A DNA stretch of 64,000 bases from UBA1351 sp964627665 (GTDB taxonomy: Bacteria; Bacillota; Clostridia; Lachnospirales; Vallitaleaceae): positions 12,133 to 76,132 of the forward strand of contig CAZVKG010000009.1 of the NCBI GenBank assembly GCA_964627665.1. The letters are read 5' to 3'. Within the stretch, counting starts at the first letter, position 1. Each line of letters begins with the position of its first letter. The position numbers and the translations under genes are program-made. Under the pieces are notes generated by a model. The model was not told the DNA's origin. It ran no database searches and saw only the letters and a program-made list of their open reading frames with translations. This document shows, in pieces, positions 25,058 through 33,446 of this stretch.

Positions 25058-26599
25058 TTATAACACACGCTTAGCACCGATAAAAGGTAATTGACTCATC
25101 CATCCAAAAGCCGGTGTTATTCGCACACCTGATGTCGTTGTTGCATGAATAGACTGCCCGCCACCCATATATATTGCCACATGAGAGACACGTCCTGATT
25201 TACCATAAAACAATAAATCTCCAGGAATTAATTCATTCTTGTCAACATAGGTTCCTTGCAAGTATTGATCTCTTGATGAGCGATTTAATAAAACACCAAA
25301 TGGCGCATATATTTGTTGTGTAAAAGAAGAACAATCAAGTCCTTTGGTTAAACTCGTTCCACCATATCGATAGGGTGTTCCGATAAATTGTTTTGCATAT
25401 GCAATCAGTTGGTCTACATCTGCATCTGAATTCTCATGAATACTTTTCGTCATACTAACTTCTTCATCATTTAAAATACGAACGAATTCTTTGTATGCAT
25501 ATCCCTGTACCGCATTTTGGGTAAGAACTATATACCATTCACCTTCTTCCCCTTTGATGGTTACACGTTGATTCATGGTCAGTTTTCCGATTTTATTATC
25601 GTCATTTTCCAAAGATGGCGATGATCGAAAGTTCAAAACATCCGTAGTAATAATACCGATTTTCTCTGATACTGTTTCTTTAGAATCTATGGATTTTTTC
25701 ATTGACTCTTCTGCAACTTTTTCTTCTTCAGTGGCTTCAACAAAGTCATCAATATATTCACTCAAGTCTTTATTATTTTCAAAGTTTTTAAAAAGACGTA
25801 AGTTTAATAAAATCGCTTGTTCTTTGGTACTTAAGGATTTGGGGTTCAAGTAGATACCACCATCTTCACCCTCAGTTCCACGAACTAAACCATTGCCAAC
25901 TGCCTTTTTCATAGCTTGATCGGCCCAGTCTGATATCTCATTTTTATCAGTAAATTCAAACTTTGTCGGATTCTCTGATAATAACTCTACTTGAGCTCGC
26001 AACTCAATCGCATCACTTAATCGAATAAAAATAACAATCATTTCTTCCCGGGTTATTTTCTGATCCGGATAGAAATACCCACTATTTCCATGTATCAGCC
26101 CTAAAACATAGCCTTTAACTGCATGTATGTTCTCTGTATCTTTAAATGTATTTTCTTCTAATGAGACACTATCTAATTGACCAAACATCTTTTCAAATGC
26201 GGTTACAATAAGCTCAACAAATTCTTCACGCGAAATATTTTCTTGAAGATTATGATATAAATTCTCCGTTATATAGCCTTTTTCTTGTGCTTCGTTGAAT
26301 TCTTCAATCGCCCATGCTGAAGGCTCTGATTCTACTGCATTTACTGGATTTGCAAAAACAAAAATGAATATATGCAGAAATAAAAATAATGGGACAGTCA
26401 CCTTGAATTTTGTCTTTTTTGTCTTGTGTCGAAAAAGCTGCATACCTAAAAAACCTCCTATCGGTCCAAAAAAAGCCCACATTAATAAAACCTTTTCCGG
26501 AATCCTGTACTTGTTATTCATGGCTTTAACTTTATCAAAACCATATATGAAAAAAGTCAGTCCGTTTATAATTCCATAAATTATGCCAAAATATTCCAT
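25058..26599 (-). CDS. SLH-domain NlpC/P60 endopeptidase with N-terminal DUF1294 domain
   Basis: A 513-residue cell-wall protein. Domains in order: DUF1294 membrane domain (1-80; YGFDKVKAMNNKYRIPEKVLL, FRHKTKKTKFK); a hydrophobic stretch ending NPVNA like a signal peptide (about 65-89); three SLH repeats (about 93-285); an acidic linker; SH3b (about 315-375, DVLNFRSSPSLEND); and NlpC/P60 (about 394-513) with catalytic Cys in GLDCSSF and His in RVSHVAIYMGG. It should anchor to the wall by SLH and cleave peptidoglycan peptides. The ATG at 26599 has AAGGAGA. An internal ATG at 26443 has AGGAGG ten bases upstream and would give a conventional secreted form without DUF1294. Confidence 0.88.
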   Translation of the reverse strand: MEYFGIIYGIINGLTFFIYGFDKVKAMNNKYRIPEKVLLMWAFFGPIGGFLGMQLFRHKTKKTKFKVTVPLFLFLHIFIFVFANPVNAVESEPSAWAIEEFNEAQEKGYITENLYHNLQENISREEFVELIVTAFEKMFGQLDSVSLEENTFKDTENIHAVKGYVLGLIHGNSGYFYPDQKITREEMIVIFIRLSDAIELRAQVELLSENPTKFEFTDKNEISDWADQAMKKAVGNGLVRGTEGEDGGIYLNPKSLSTKEQAILLNLRLFKNFENNKDLSEYIDDFVEATEEEKVAEESMKKSIDSKETVSEKIGIITTDVLNFRSSPSLENDDNKIGKLTMNQRVTIKGEEGEWYIVLTQNAVQGYAYKEFVRILNDEEVSMTKSIHENSDADVDQLIAYAKQFIGTPYRYGGTSLTKGLDCSSFTQQIYAPFGVLLNRSSRDQYLQGTYVDKNELIPGDLLFYGKSGRVSHVAIYMGGGQSIHATTTSGVRITPAFGWMSQLPFIGAKRVL

Positions 26600-26645
26600 T
26601 CATTCTCCTTAACAAAACACATCCCTTACATTATAACCTAATATT

Positions 26646-26686
26646 AAAAAAATTGTAAGACTAGATAATGAACATAGTCTTACAAT
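26646..26686 (-). terminator. Terminator after the TIM-barrel gene
   Basis: Perfect 12-base-pair stem ATTGTAAGACTA/TAGTCTTACAAT with an 11-base loop, followed on the minus strand by seven T residues. Confidence 0.9.
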
Positions 26687-26717
26687 CCTATTACAAATTA
26701 AATTATGCTTTTAGCGC

Positions 26718-27542
26718 CTAAGCCAATAAATTCGTTAAAAATTCTTGACTTTTTTTAAGGTCTGCATCCGTCTGTCCTTCAATGATGATATCTAATCCAG
26801 GTCTATATTTATTAATCATTTGCTTGATAAAATCATAATCCATAAGGCCGTCTCCAATGGGTACTTGAACGAGTTTGTCTCCTTCAACTATAAAGTCTTT
26901 AGCGTGAAAGACTGCAATTTTATCTCCATATAACTCAAACGCTTCCTGAATAATCGCATTTCTGCTTTCATAATTTTCCATACACAAAAAATTATAAGGA
27001 TCTAAAATCGCTAATACATTTGTAGAATCCAGTTCATCAATCAAACGCTTCATCTGTTTTGGTGTGCCCATTGAATGATGATACGCACCTTCAATACCAA
27101 CACACATTCCATGATTTTGAGCTACTTCTACAAGTTCACGAAAAATCTCAAGTACTTTCTGATACGCTTCTTCTGAGTGATTGTCCGGATGATACGTCCA
27201 GTTTTTCATGAACGATCCTGTTTCAGTACCCACTAAATAGCCACCGAGTTCTTTACCATACTTAAGGTATTCTTTAAATCGTGCTATACCTTCTTCCACC
27301 ACATCTTCATCTAAAAGATTAAAATAACTTCCAATAAGTCCAATATGAATGTTATGGTTCTTAAATGCTTGACCTATTTTAAATGCCGCACCCGGTGATA
27401 AATATCCGGCTTTTTCTGAAACGCCTTCAATAGATTTATATGCAACAAGTTGTACCGACTCAAAGCCTTGAAGTTCAAGACGAGAAGCCAACTCTTCTGC
27501 CGATCCTTTGTCTGCTATATCATGTCCACGTGTTCCTATCAT
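26718..27542 (-). CDS. Sugar phosphate isomerase/epimerase-type TIM barrel protein
   Basis: Xylose isomerase-like TIM barrel protein of about 274 residues, the family of inositol and sugar epimerases. Likely metal ligands are seen as Glu in GIEGAYHH, Asp in LAILDPYNFL, His in AVFHAKDF and Glu in IIIEGQTD. The ATG at 27542 (MIGTRGHD) follows AGAGAGG; a TTG thirteen codons earlier lacks a site. It lies after a sugar transporter with its own promoter, so it likely acts on the imported sugar or its phosphate. Exact substrate unknown. Confidence 0.82.
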   Translation of the reverse strand: MIGTRGHDIADKGSAEELASRLELQGFESVQLVAYKSIEGVSEKAGYLSPGAAFKIGQAFKNHNIHIGLIGSYFNLLDEDVVEEGIARFKEYLKYGKELGGYLVGTETGSFMKNWTYHPDNHSEEAYQKVLEIFRELVEVAQNHGMCVGIEGAYHHSMGTPKQMKRLIDELDSTNVLAILDPYNFLCMENYESRNAIIQEAFELYGDKIAVFHAKDFIVEGDKLVQVPIGDGLMDYDFIKQMINKYRPGLDIIIEGQTDADLKKSQEFLTNLLA

Positions 27543-27587
27543 TATACTAAAACCTCTCTTTCTCGTGTTTTTTTTATTCAATATCCT

Positions 27588-27616
27588 ATTATAGCTGAAA
27601 AAAAGCAGAAAGTTAA
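27588..27616 (-). promoter_or_regulatory. Promoter for the TIM-barrel gene
   Basis: TTAACT (27611-27616), 17 bases, TATAAT (27588-27593) on the minus strand. The -35 lies inside the arm of the preceding terminator. Confidence 0.5.
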
Positions 27617-27642
27617 CCTTTTTATGTTAACTTTCTGCTTTT
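27598..27642 (-). terminator. Terminator after the sugar-binding lipoprotein
   Basis: Perfect 17-base-pair stem AAAAGCAGAAAGTTAAC/GTTAACTTTCTGCTTTT (27601-27617 and 27626-27642), with an 8-base loop and a T-run continuing to 27598 on the minus strand. Confidence 0.92.
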
Positions 27643-27654
27643 CCACTTTTTTTA

Positions 27655-29001
27655 TTAGTTATTGCCTTCTAATTCTACCCATTTTGTTTCTATTTCTTGA
27701 CAAGTTTGATCTTTGTTTTTGACACCAGCTATATACCCTTGCATGATTTCACCAAAAGCTTGATGGAAACTATCTGTTGAATATACGACACCAAGTGTTC
27801 CTGCACCTTCATTATTTACATGTACGTTCCCTTGCTTAATAATTTCAAAGTCAGGTGCCACACCTTCAGTTATCGGAGGAATGACTCCGGCCACATCTGA
27901 AAACCAACTTTTCCCATAATCTGATGTATACCACCAGTTTACAAAGTCTAATGTTTCATCCAAAACATCAGAATCTTTATAAATTCGGACAGCTTGGTCC
28001 GAACCTGCAATAACTTTACATGCATCCGGATTATCATTTATGGGATATCCGTCAAATCCAATTGAGATGTTTGGATCAATTTTTAATACATCCGCTTCAA
28101 TCCAAGCCCCTTGTCCAACAACCATCGCTGTCTGGCCGGAAGCTAATGCCGCAATCTCAGTACTAAGGTCGGATTCAAGAATCTTATCATCACCATACTT
28201 CACTACAAGATCTATAAAATTAAAGAAGTCATTATATAACTCAGGATAATCTTGCATCTTTGCCTCACCATTGATAAACGCATTGACCAAACCTTCAACA
28301 TCCTCCGGTTGAGCAGCATCTAAATAGTGTTGGAATACATGTTTAAAGACCCACCACTCTGCAAAACCAGAAGTGAATGCCTGATAACCTGCCTCTTCAA
28401 TTTTAATCGCTGCATTTTCTAATTCGGATAACGTTTGTGGAAATTCTGTAATTCCTACTTCTTCAAAAATCCCTTTATTATATACAATTCCAAAGAAATT
28501 CCCCTTAATACTTAATCCATGCACCTCATCACCAGACATCATAACATTTTTAACCGGATCTGACATAGCTTCTGCTAATGGTTGATTAGCAAGATTGACT
28601 GAATAATCAAGATATACACCAATCTCTTTACCTGAAGTCGATGAAAAAATATCGGGTGCCTCTCCAGAATTTAATTTTGTTTTCAAAAGTGTCGGATAAT
28701 CATTTTGTGTTGTTTCATAGTTAATTGTCACGTTTGGCTTAACCGTTTTATATTCTGCGATTAAAGTTTCAATTGCTTCTGCATATTCAGGCATTGAGAT
28801 AAACATATATATCTCCGCTTCTGCCTCTTCCGATGTTTCACTATTACTTTCTCCACCTGTTTCATTTGTTGTGTCTGAATCCGATGTGTTCGAGTCTATC
28901 ATTGTTGTTGTGTCCTGACCCTCCTCATCCGTTTTCCCGCATCCTGCAAACAATGTTGCCATCATAAGCAAAATCAATAGTACGCTCATACTTTTTTTCA
29001 T
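27655..29001 (-). CDS. Sugar ABC transporter substrate-binding lipoprotein (CUT1)
   Basis: Extracytoplasmic family 1 solute-binding protein. Signal peptide with lipobox FAGC (Cys21), then a Ser/Thr/acidic linker (about 22-60) typical of Gram-positive lipoproteins, then the binding domain with NSGEAPDIFSSTSG and the ligand-binding FVNWWYTSDYGKSWFS near the C-terminus. About 448 residues. The ATG at 29001 follows AAAGGAGAG. It lies downstream of two permeases and ends at a strong terminator. The sugar is not predictable; the nearby isomerase suggests a polyol or monosaccharide-containing ligand. Confidence 0.92.
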   Translation of the reverse strand: MKKSMSVLLILLMMATLFAGCGKTDEEGQDTTTMIDSNTSDSDTTNETGGESNSETSEEAEAEIYMFISMPEYAEAIETLIAEYKTVKPNVTINYETTQNDYPTLLKTKLNSGEAPDIFSSTSGKEIGVYLDYSVNLANQPLAEAMSDPVKNVMMSGDEVHGLSIKGNFFGIVYNKGIFEEVGITEFPQTLSELENAAIKIEEAGYQAFTSGFAEWWVFKHVFQHYLDAAQPEDVEGLVNAFINGEAKMQDYPELYNDFFNFIDLVVKYGDDKILESDLSTEIAALASGQTAMVVGQGAWIEADVLKIDPNISIGFDGYPINDNPDACKVIAGSDQAVRIYKDSDVLDETLDFVNWWYTSDYGKSWFSDVAGVIPPITEGVAPDFEIIKQGNVHVNNEGAGTLGVVYSTDSFHQAFGEIMQGYIAGVKNKDQTCQEIETKWVELEGNN

Positions 29002-29028
29002 AAACAAATCTCTCCTTTTCTTGAATAA

Positions 29029-29868
29029 TTATCCTTTGACCGCTCCGGCAACTACACCATCTACGATATATCTTTGTAGAAGCACAAAAAATATAATTGA
29101 TGGTAATACAGCTAATACCATAGCTGTCATTGCATAGTGCCATTGCGTGTTAAACTGACCAACGAATGTATACGCGGATAATACTAATGTTTTTGTTTTT
29201 TGATCACTATTTACCATTAATAAAGGTAACAAGAAGTCGTTCCATATCCACATAACATTCAAAACGATAACGGTTGCACTCACTGATTTAAGTAAAGGAA
29301 ATATAACACTGATAAAAGTTTTTAATGTAGATGCTCCATCAATTAATGCACTTTCATCCAAAGATTTTGGTATCGTCTTCATAAAATTAAAATAGATAAA
29401 CGTTGCCATTGGTATACCAAAACCCCAATACTGAATTCCAAGTCCCCATGTACTTCCTGATAGTCCTATACTACTCATTACCTTTAATAAAGTAATCATA
29501 ATTGTCTGAAACGGGATAAGCATTGGCGTAATGATAAACAAATGTGTCCACGCTGTATATTTTGTTCGTCTTCTGTCCAAAATATATGCCGGCAAAGCTG
29601 AAAAAAGAATGATTCCACTAATTCCAATCGCTGTTATCACAATGTTATTTAAAAATAATTGACGATAATTCATCTTATCCATGACATCAACATAATTTTG
29701 TATGGCTAATTGCTTTGGCAATGCAATGACATCAAGCACAACTTCACCAAATGGTTTTAATGAATTGATAAACATAAGGAACACCGGATAAATATAAATA
29801 ATTGCTATTAAAATCATTACAAGTTCAAGCAATACCGTCTTCACTTTCTTCGTTATTATATGCTTCAT
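29029..29868 (-). CDS. Sugar ABC transporter permease (MalG type)
   Basis: Second membrane subunit of the CUT1 importer, 279 residues, six predicted helices. The inner-membrane coupling motif reads ESALIDGASTLKTFISVIFPLL. Its start overlaps the stop of the partner permease by one base (TAATG). No ATPase gene accompanies the system, so a shared MsmX-type ATPase elsewhere is presumed. Confidence 0.93.
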   Translation of the reverse strand: MKHIITKKVKTVLLELVMILIAIIYIYPVFLMFINSLKPFGEVVLDVIALPKQLAIQNYVDVMDKMNYRQLFLNNIVITAIGISGIILFSALPAYILDRRRTKYTAWTHLFIITPMLIPFQTIMITLLKVMSSIGLSGSTWGLGIQYWGFGIPMATFIYFNFMKTIPKSLDESALIDGASTLKTFISVIFPLLKSVSATVIVLNVMWIWNDFLLPLLMVNSDQKTKTLVLSAYTFVGQFNTQWHYAMTAMVLAVLPSIIFFVLLQRYIVDGVVAGAVKG

Positions 29869-30755
29869 TAGATATCCACCTCTTTTCGCTTGAAACCCTT
29901 CAAAACAATCTGCGTTAGCAATAATACAATTCCAAAGAAAATCAATGCTTTTGCTGAACCAAACCCATAATTATTGTTTTGAAAAGCCTCTCGATAAATG
30001 TCTAATGTCACACTATAGGTTGAACCGGCTGGACCTCCCTTAGTTAATGCTAAAATTGTGTCGAAGACTTTAAGTGCATTAATCAAAGACATTAACACAC
30101 ATGTTGTAATCGATGGTGCTAATAATGGTAAAGTTACGTGAAAAAACTTGGCACGTGCATTAGCACCATCAACCGTAGCCGCTTCTAATACATCCTTTGG
30201 AATCGCTTGCAAACCTGCAATATATAGAACAACATAGAATCCAACCGATTGCCAAACACCGACCAAAACTACTGAATAGAATACAAGTTTTACATCCCCT
30301 AGCCAACTATAATTTAAAATACCGAATCCGGTTAAATCATATAACCCTGCAAATCCTTGGGAAAAAATAAACTTCCAAATAAATCCGACAATGGTCATAC
30401 TCATTATATAAGGAATAAAAAATATTCCTCGAAGTAAATTCGCTGTTCGGAGTTTTTTAACCAATACAACTGCTAATGAAATCGCAAGCACATTGGTTAA
30501 CACCATGTATAATAATGTATATCTACCGGTAAAGATTAACGCACTTAAAAAATTTTGATCCCCTTGAAATAAACGCACAAAATTATCTATTCCAATAAAT
30601 TTCGGTTCTTTAGCTATTCCATTCCATTCTGTCAAAGCATAATAACCACTTAAAAGAAAAGGAATATATATCGTTATCGAAACCAAAATCATTGACGGTA
30701 TTGTAAACATAACCGTTTCAATTTTTTTTTTCTTTTTGCGACCCAACTTAATCAT
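29868..30755 (-). CDS. Sugar ABC transporter permease (MalF type)
   Basis: First membrane subunit of the CUT1 importer, 295 residues. Lysine-rich N-terminus (RKKKKK), six helices, and the coupling motif EAATVDGANARAKFFHVTLPLL. AAGGAGG precedes the ATG. First gene of permease-permease-binding protein; it diverges from a YesM/YesN sensor pair that likely controls it. A -10 TATAAT is visible near 30801-30806 on the minus strand. Confidence 0.93.
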   Translation of the reverse strand: MIKLGRKKKKKIETVMFTIPSMILVSITIYIPFLLSGYYALTEWNGIAKEPKFIGIDNFVRLFQGDQNFLSALIFTGRYTLLYMVLTNVLAISLAVVLVKKLRTANLLRGIFFIPYIMSMTIVGFIWKFIFSQGFAGLYDLTGFGILNYSWLGDVKLVFYSVVLVGVWQSVGFYVVLYIAGLQAIPKDVLEAATVDGANARAKFFHVTLPLLAPSITTCVLMSLINALKVFDTILALTKGGPAGSTYSVTLDIYREAFQNNNYGFGSAKALIFFGIVLLLTQIVLKGFKRKEVDI

Positions 30756-30928
30756 AAGGTCCTCCTTATAAAGTATTACTTATTATTTATCTTGATACCA
30801 TTATAATATGTGCACTTAGATTAATAAATGTAATAAAAAGAACAATCATTGGTAATATATTGCACAAATCCTACTATCTATTTACTATATTTTCATGGTA
30901 TTATACAATAAGTTAGAAAGGAGCATAT

Positions 30929-32713
30929 ATGAATATTATTTTCATGTTAATCAACAAATTCAAAACAATTTCATTAAAGTCTCAACTTGCCTTGATTATC
31001 ATTACCACATTTTCTTGTGTCATTATCATGCTCATCTTTTATAATTATTACCAAAGTTCAAAAACAATAATTACTCAACAACAAGAGCAACTTTCAAAAT
31101 TAGTCGACCTTGAAAACCAAGCTATTGACGCATATATTGCTGAAATCGATCGTTATTCCTTATTGTTAAGGTATGACGCCACTTTTATGCAAACAATTCA
31201 ATCCAAAAAAACGTTAACATACGAAGACGATAACCATATACGTTCAATATTAAAAAGTCATTATAACTCCCGCAATGATCTTATTTCATATAAGCTATAT
31301 TTATCAAATAAGTTTACAAATTATACAATTGACCCTACTGAACACCGTGTATCTACATTTACCGGAAATCCCCAAGACCTCTTGCCGGACTATTCACTCT
31401 TTACTCAAGGTCGCTACTATCGATATATTAAATCTTCCAAGGAAAATGAAAGTTTTATCCGTTACTATCGGACAATCATAAATATTGAAGACCAATCTCC
31501 TTTAGCCATTATTGAGCTTACTTTAGATTCCTCATATATTGACGCACTGATCAATCGCTATCACTCACAAGATGAAAATATATATTTGTTTAACGAAAAT
31601 ACTCAGTTACTTTACGCCTATGAACCCTCAAAACTTGGATTTTTACAAACCCATTTGGACTCAACTTTTCTAAGTGCGCAAAACCCAAGTGCAAATTATC
31701 AAACTTCTGTAAATAATGAAAACTTTTTAATTGTTTCAGACAGTAAAAGCAACTATAATTACACCTTGGTTGCAGTTAAGCCCCTCCAAGAGATTGAACA
31801 AAAATTGGCAACGACACGAAACATAAGCTTTTTACTGGCTGCATTGGCCATATTTTTTACAACGCTTTTTGTTATTATTTTTATTCATCTTGTTACTAAG
31901 CCGCTTTCAACACTTTCAAATCGATTGCAAGATGTGGGAACAGGTAATTTTTCTGTACCTGTTGATGTTGGCGGAAGCAAAGAAATAGCAACTTTATCCT
32001 ATGAGTATAATATTATGATTCAAGAAATCGATTCTTTGATTAAAAAAACCTACGTTTCAGAGCTAAATGAAAAAACTGCACAACTTATTGCACTAGAAGC
32101 CCAAATTAATCCACATTTTTTATATAATACCTTGCAGGCCATATCTACAGAGGCTGTGATAAATAATCAATCTAAAATAAACTATATGATTACTGCATTA
32201 GCCTCAATGTTACGTTATTCAATCAAAGGAAGTGATTTTAGTTTGTTGTCTCAAGAAATCAAACATGTCAAAGATTACTTATTACTGCAGCATGCTCGCT
32301 TTGACGACAATCTTGAGTTTTCAATTGACTTTGCTACTGATACTCTAAATATGTACGTACCCAAAATTAGTCTTCAAACGCTTGTGGAAAATGCAATTAT
32401 ACACGGTATGAAAGGAACTCATTCTTCAATACGTATTACAATCCAGTCAAGCATTATTGATCATCATCTTGTTATCCATGTTACCGATAATGGTCAAGGA
32501 ATTACAGCGAATCACTTAAATGAATTACTTCAGCAACTAAATTCACCCGCATATCCATTACACTCAAATTCAAACATCGGTTTAAATAATTTGAACAGCC
32601 GATTACAACTTATGTATAACAACAAAGCAAACTTAACTGTCGAAAGTGTTTATGACAAATTCACTCGCGTGACATTAACTGTTCCGATACAAAAGGAGGA
32701 TACTCATGTATAA
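30929..32713 (+). CDS. YesM/LytS-type sensor histidine kinase
   Basis: Membrane sensor kinase of 594 residues. Helix near 15-40, extracytoplasmic sensor (about 40-295), second helix (about 296-320), HAMP (about 320-375; TKPLSTLSNRLQDVGTGNFS). A His_kinase domain follows with phospho-His in EAQINPHFLYNTLQAIS and HATPase with QTLVENAIIHGMKG and NIGLNNLNSRL. Overlaps the regulator gene by eight bases. Such pairs usually sense an extracellular sugar or its binding protein and induce a divergent CUT1 importer, as the layout suggests here. Confidence 0.94.
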   Translation: MNIIFMLINKFKTISLKSQLALIIITTFSCVIIMLIFYNYYQSSKTIITQQQEQLSKLVDLENQAIDAYIAEIDRYSLLLRYDATFMQTIQSKKTLTYEDDNHIRSILKSHYNSRNDLISYKLYLSNKFTNYTIDPTEHRVSTFTGNPQDLLPDYSLFTQGRYYRYIKSSKENESFIRYYRTIINIEDQSPLAIIELTLDSSYIDALINRYHSQDENIYLFNENTQLLYAYEPSKLGFLQTHLDSTFLSAQNPSANYQTSVNNENFLIVSDSKSNYNYTLVAVKPLQEIEQKLATTRNISFLLAALAIFFTTLFVIIFIHLVTKPLSTLSNRLQDVGTGNFSVPVDVGGSKEIATLSYEYNIMIQEIDSLIKKTYVSELNEKTAQLIALEAQINPHFLYNTLQAISTEAVINNQSKINYMITALASMLRYSIKGSDFSLLSQEIKHVKDYLLLQHARFDDNLEFSIDFATDTLNMYVPKISLQTLVENAIIHGMKGTHSSIRITIQSSIIDHHLVIHVTDNGQGITANHLNELLQQLNSPAYPLHSNSNIGLNNLNSRLQLMYNNKANLTVESVYDKFTRVTLTVPIQKEDTHV

Positions 32714-33446
32714 AGCCCTGATCATTGATGATGAAAAACCTGTTATTAAAGCAATTATAGCTTTAGGTGAATGGACGATCCACAATATCGAACAGCCTTA
32801 TACCGCTAGCAACGGTCAAGAAGGTATGCAATCAATGTATGAAATCAAACCGGATATTGTCTTTGTTGACATGCAAATGCCTGTAATGAATGGTGTGACA
32901 TTTTTACAAAAAACAGCTCATGAATTTCCATCGACGCAATTTATTGTTGTCAGCGGTTATGATGAATTTGAATATGCGCAAGAATCAATTAAACATGGTG
33001 TAATTGATTATATCCTCAAACCGATTACAAAAGAAACTGTTGAAAATGCAATCACAAAAGCTTGTTCCATACTAAAAGGCGTCGCAAATAAAGAAACAAC
33101 CCAGTCATACAGTGATGAAAACATCTCTGCAGATCAGGTTGTTGAAATGATTAAATATTATTTAGAAAAAAATTATTGCAATGATATTTCAATTTCCATG
33201 TTTAGTGATAAATATTACTTCTCAAAAGAATATTTATCAAAGTTATTTAAGAAAAAATATGATTATGGAATCTACGAATTCGCTTTAAATATTCGAATGG
33301 AGCGAGCCAAAGAATTACTACAAAACAAAGATATTTTTATTAAGGATATCTCCGATCGCTTAGGTTATAGCAATAGTAATTACTTTAGCAAAGCATTTAA
33401 AAATTATTATAATATTTCTCCAACCGATTTTCGTGAGCAACCTTAG
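32706..33446 (+). CDS. YesN-type AraC-family response regulator
   Basis: 246 residues: receiver domain (1-120) with Asp8-Asp9, phospho-acceptor Asp55 in DIVFVDMQMPVMNG and Lys in YILKPIT, then an AraC-type double helix-turn-helix (about 150-246), DISDRLGYSNSNYFSKAFK and NISPTDFREQP. The linker is shorter than in long YesN proteins. AAGGAGG precedes the ATG. Its stop codon overlaps that of the convergent amylosucrase-like gene by four bases, with no terminator between. Confidence 0.94.
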   Translation: MYKALIIDDEKPVIKAIIALGEWTIHNIEQPYTASNGQEGMQSMYEIKPDIVFVDMQMPVMNGVTFLQKTAHEFPSTQFIVVSGYDEFEYAQESIKHGVIDYILKPITKETVENAITKACSILKGVANKETTQSYSDENISADQVVEMIKYYLEKNYCNDISISMFSDKYYFSKEYLSKLFKKKYDYGIYEFALNIRMERAKELLQNKDIFIKDISDRLGYSNSNYFSKAFKNYYNISPTDFREQP

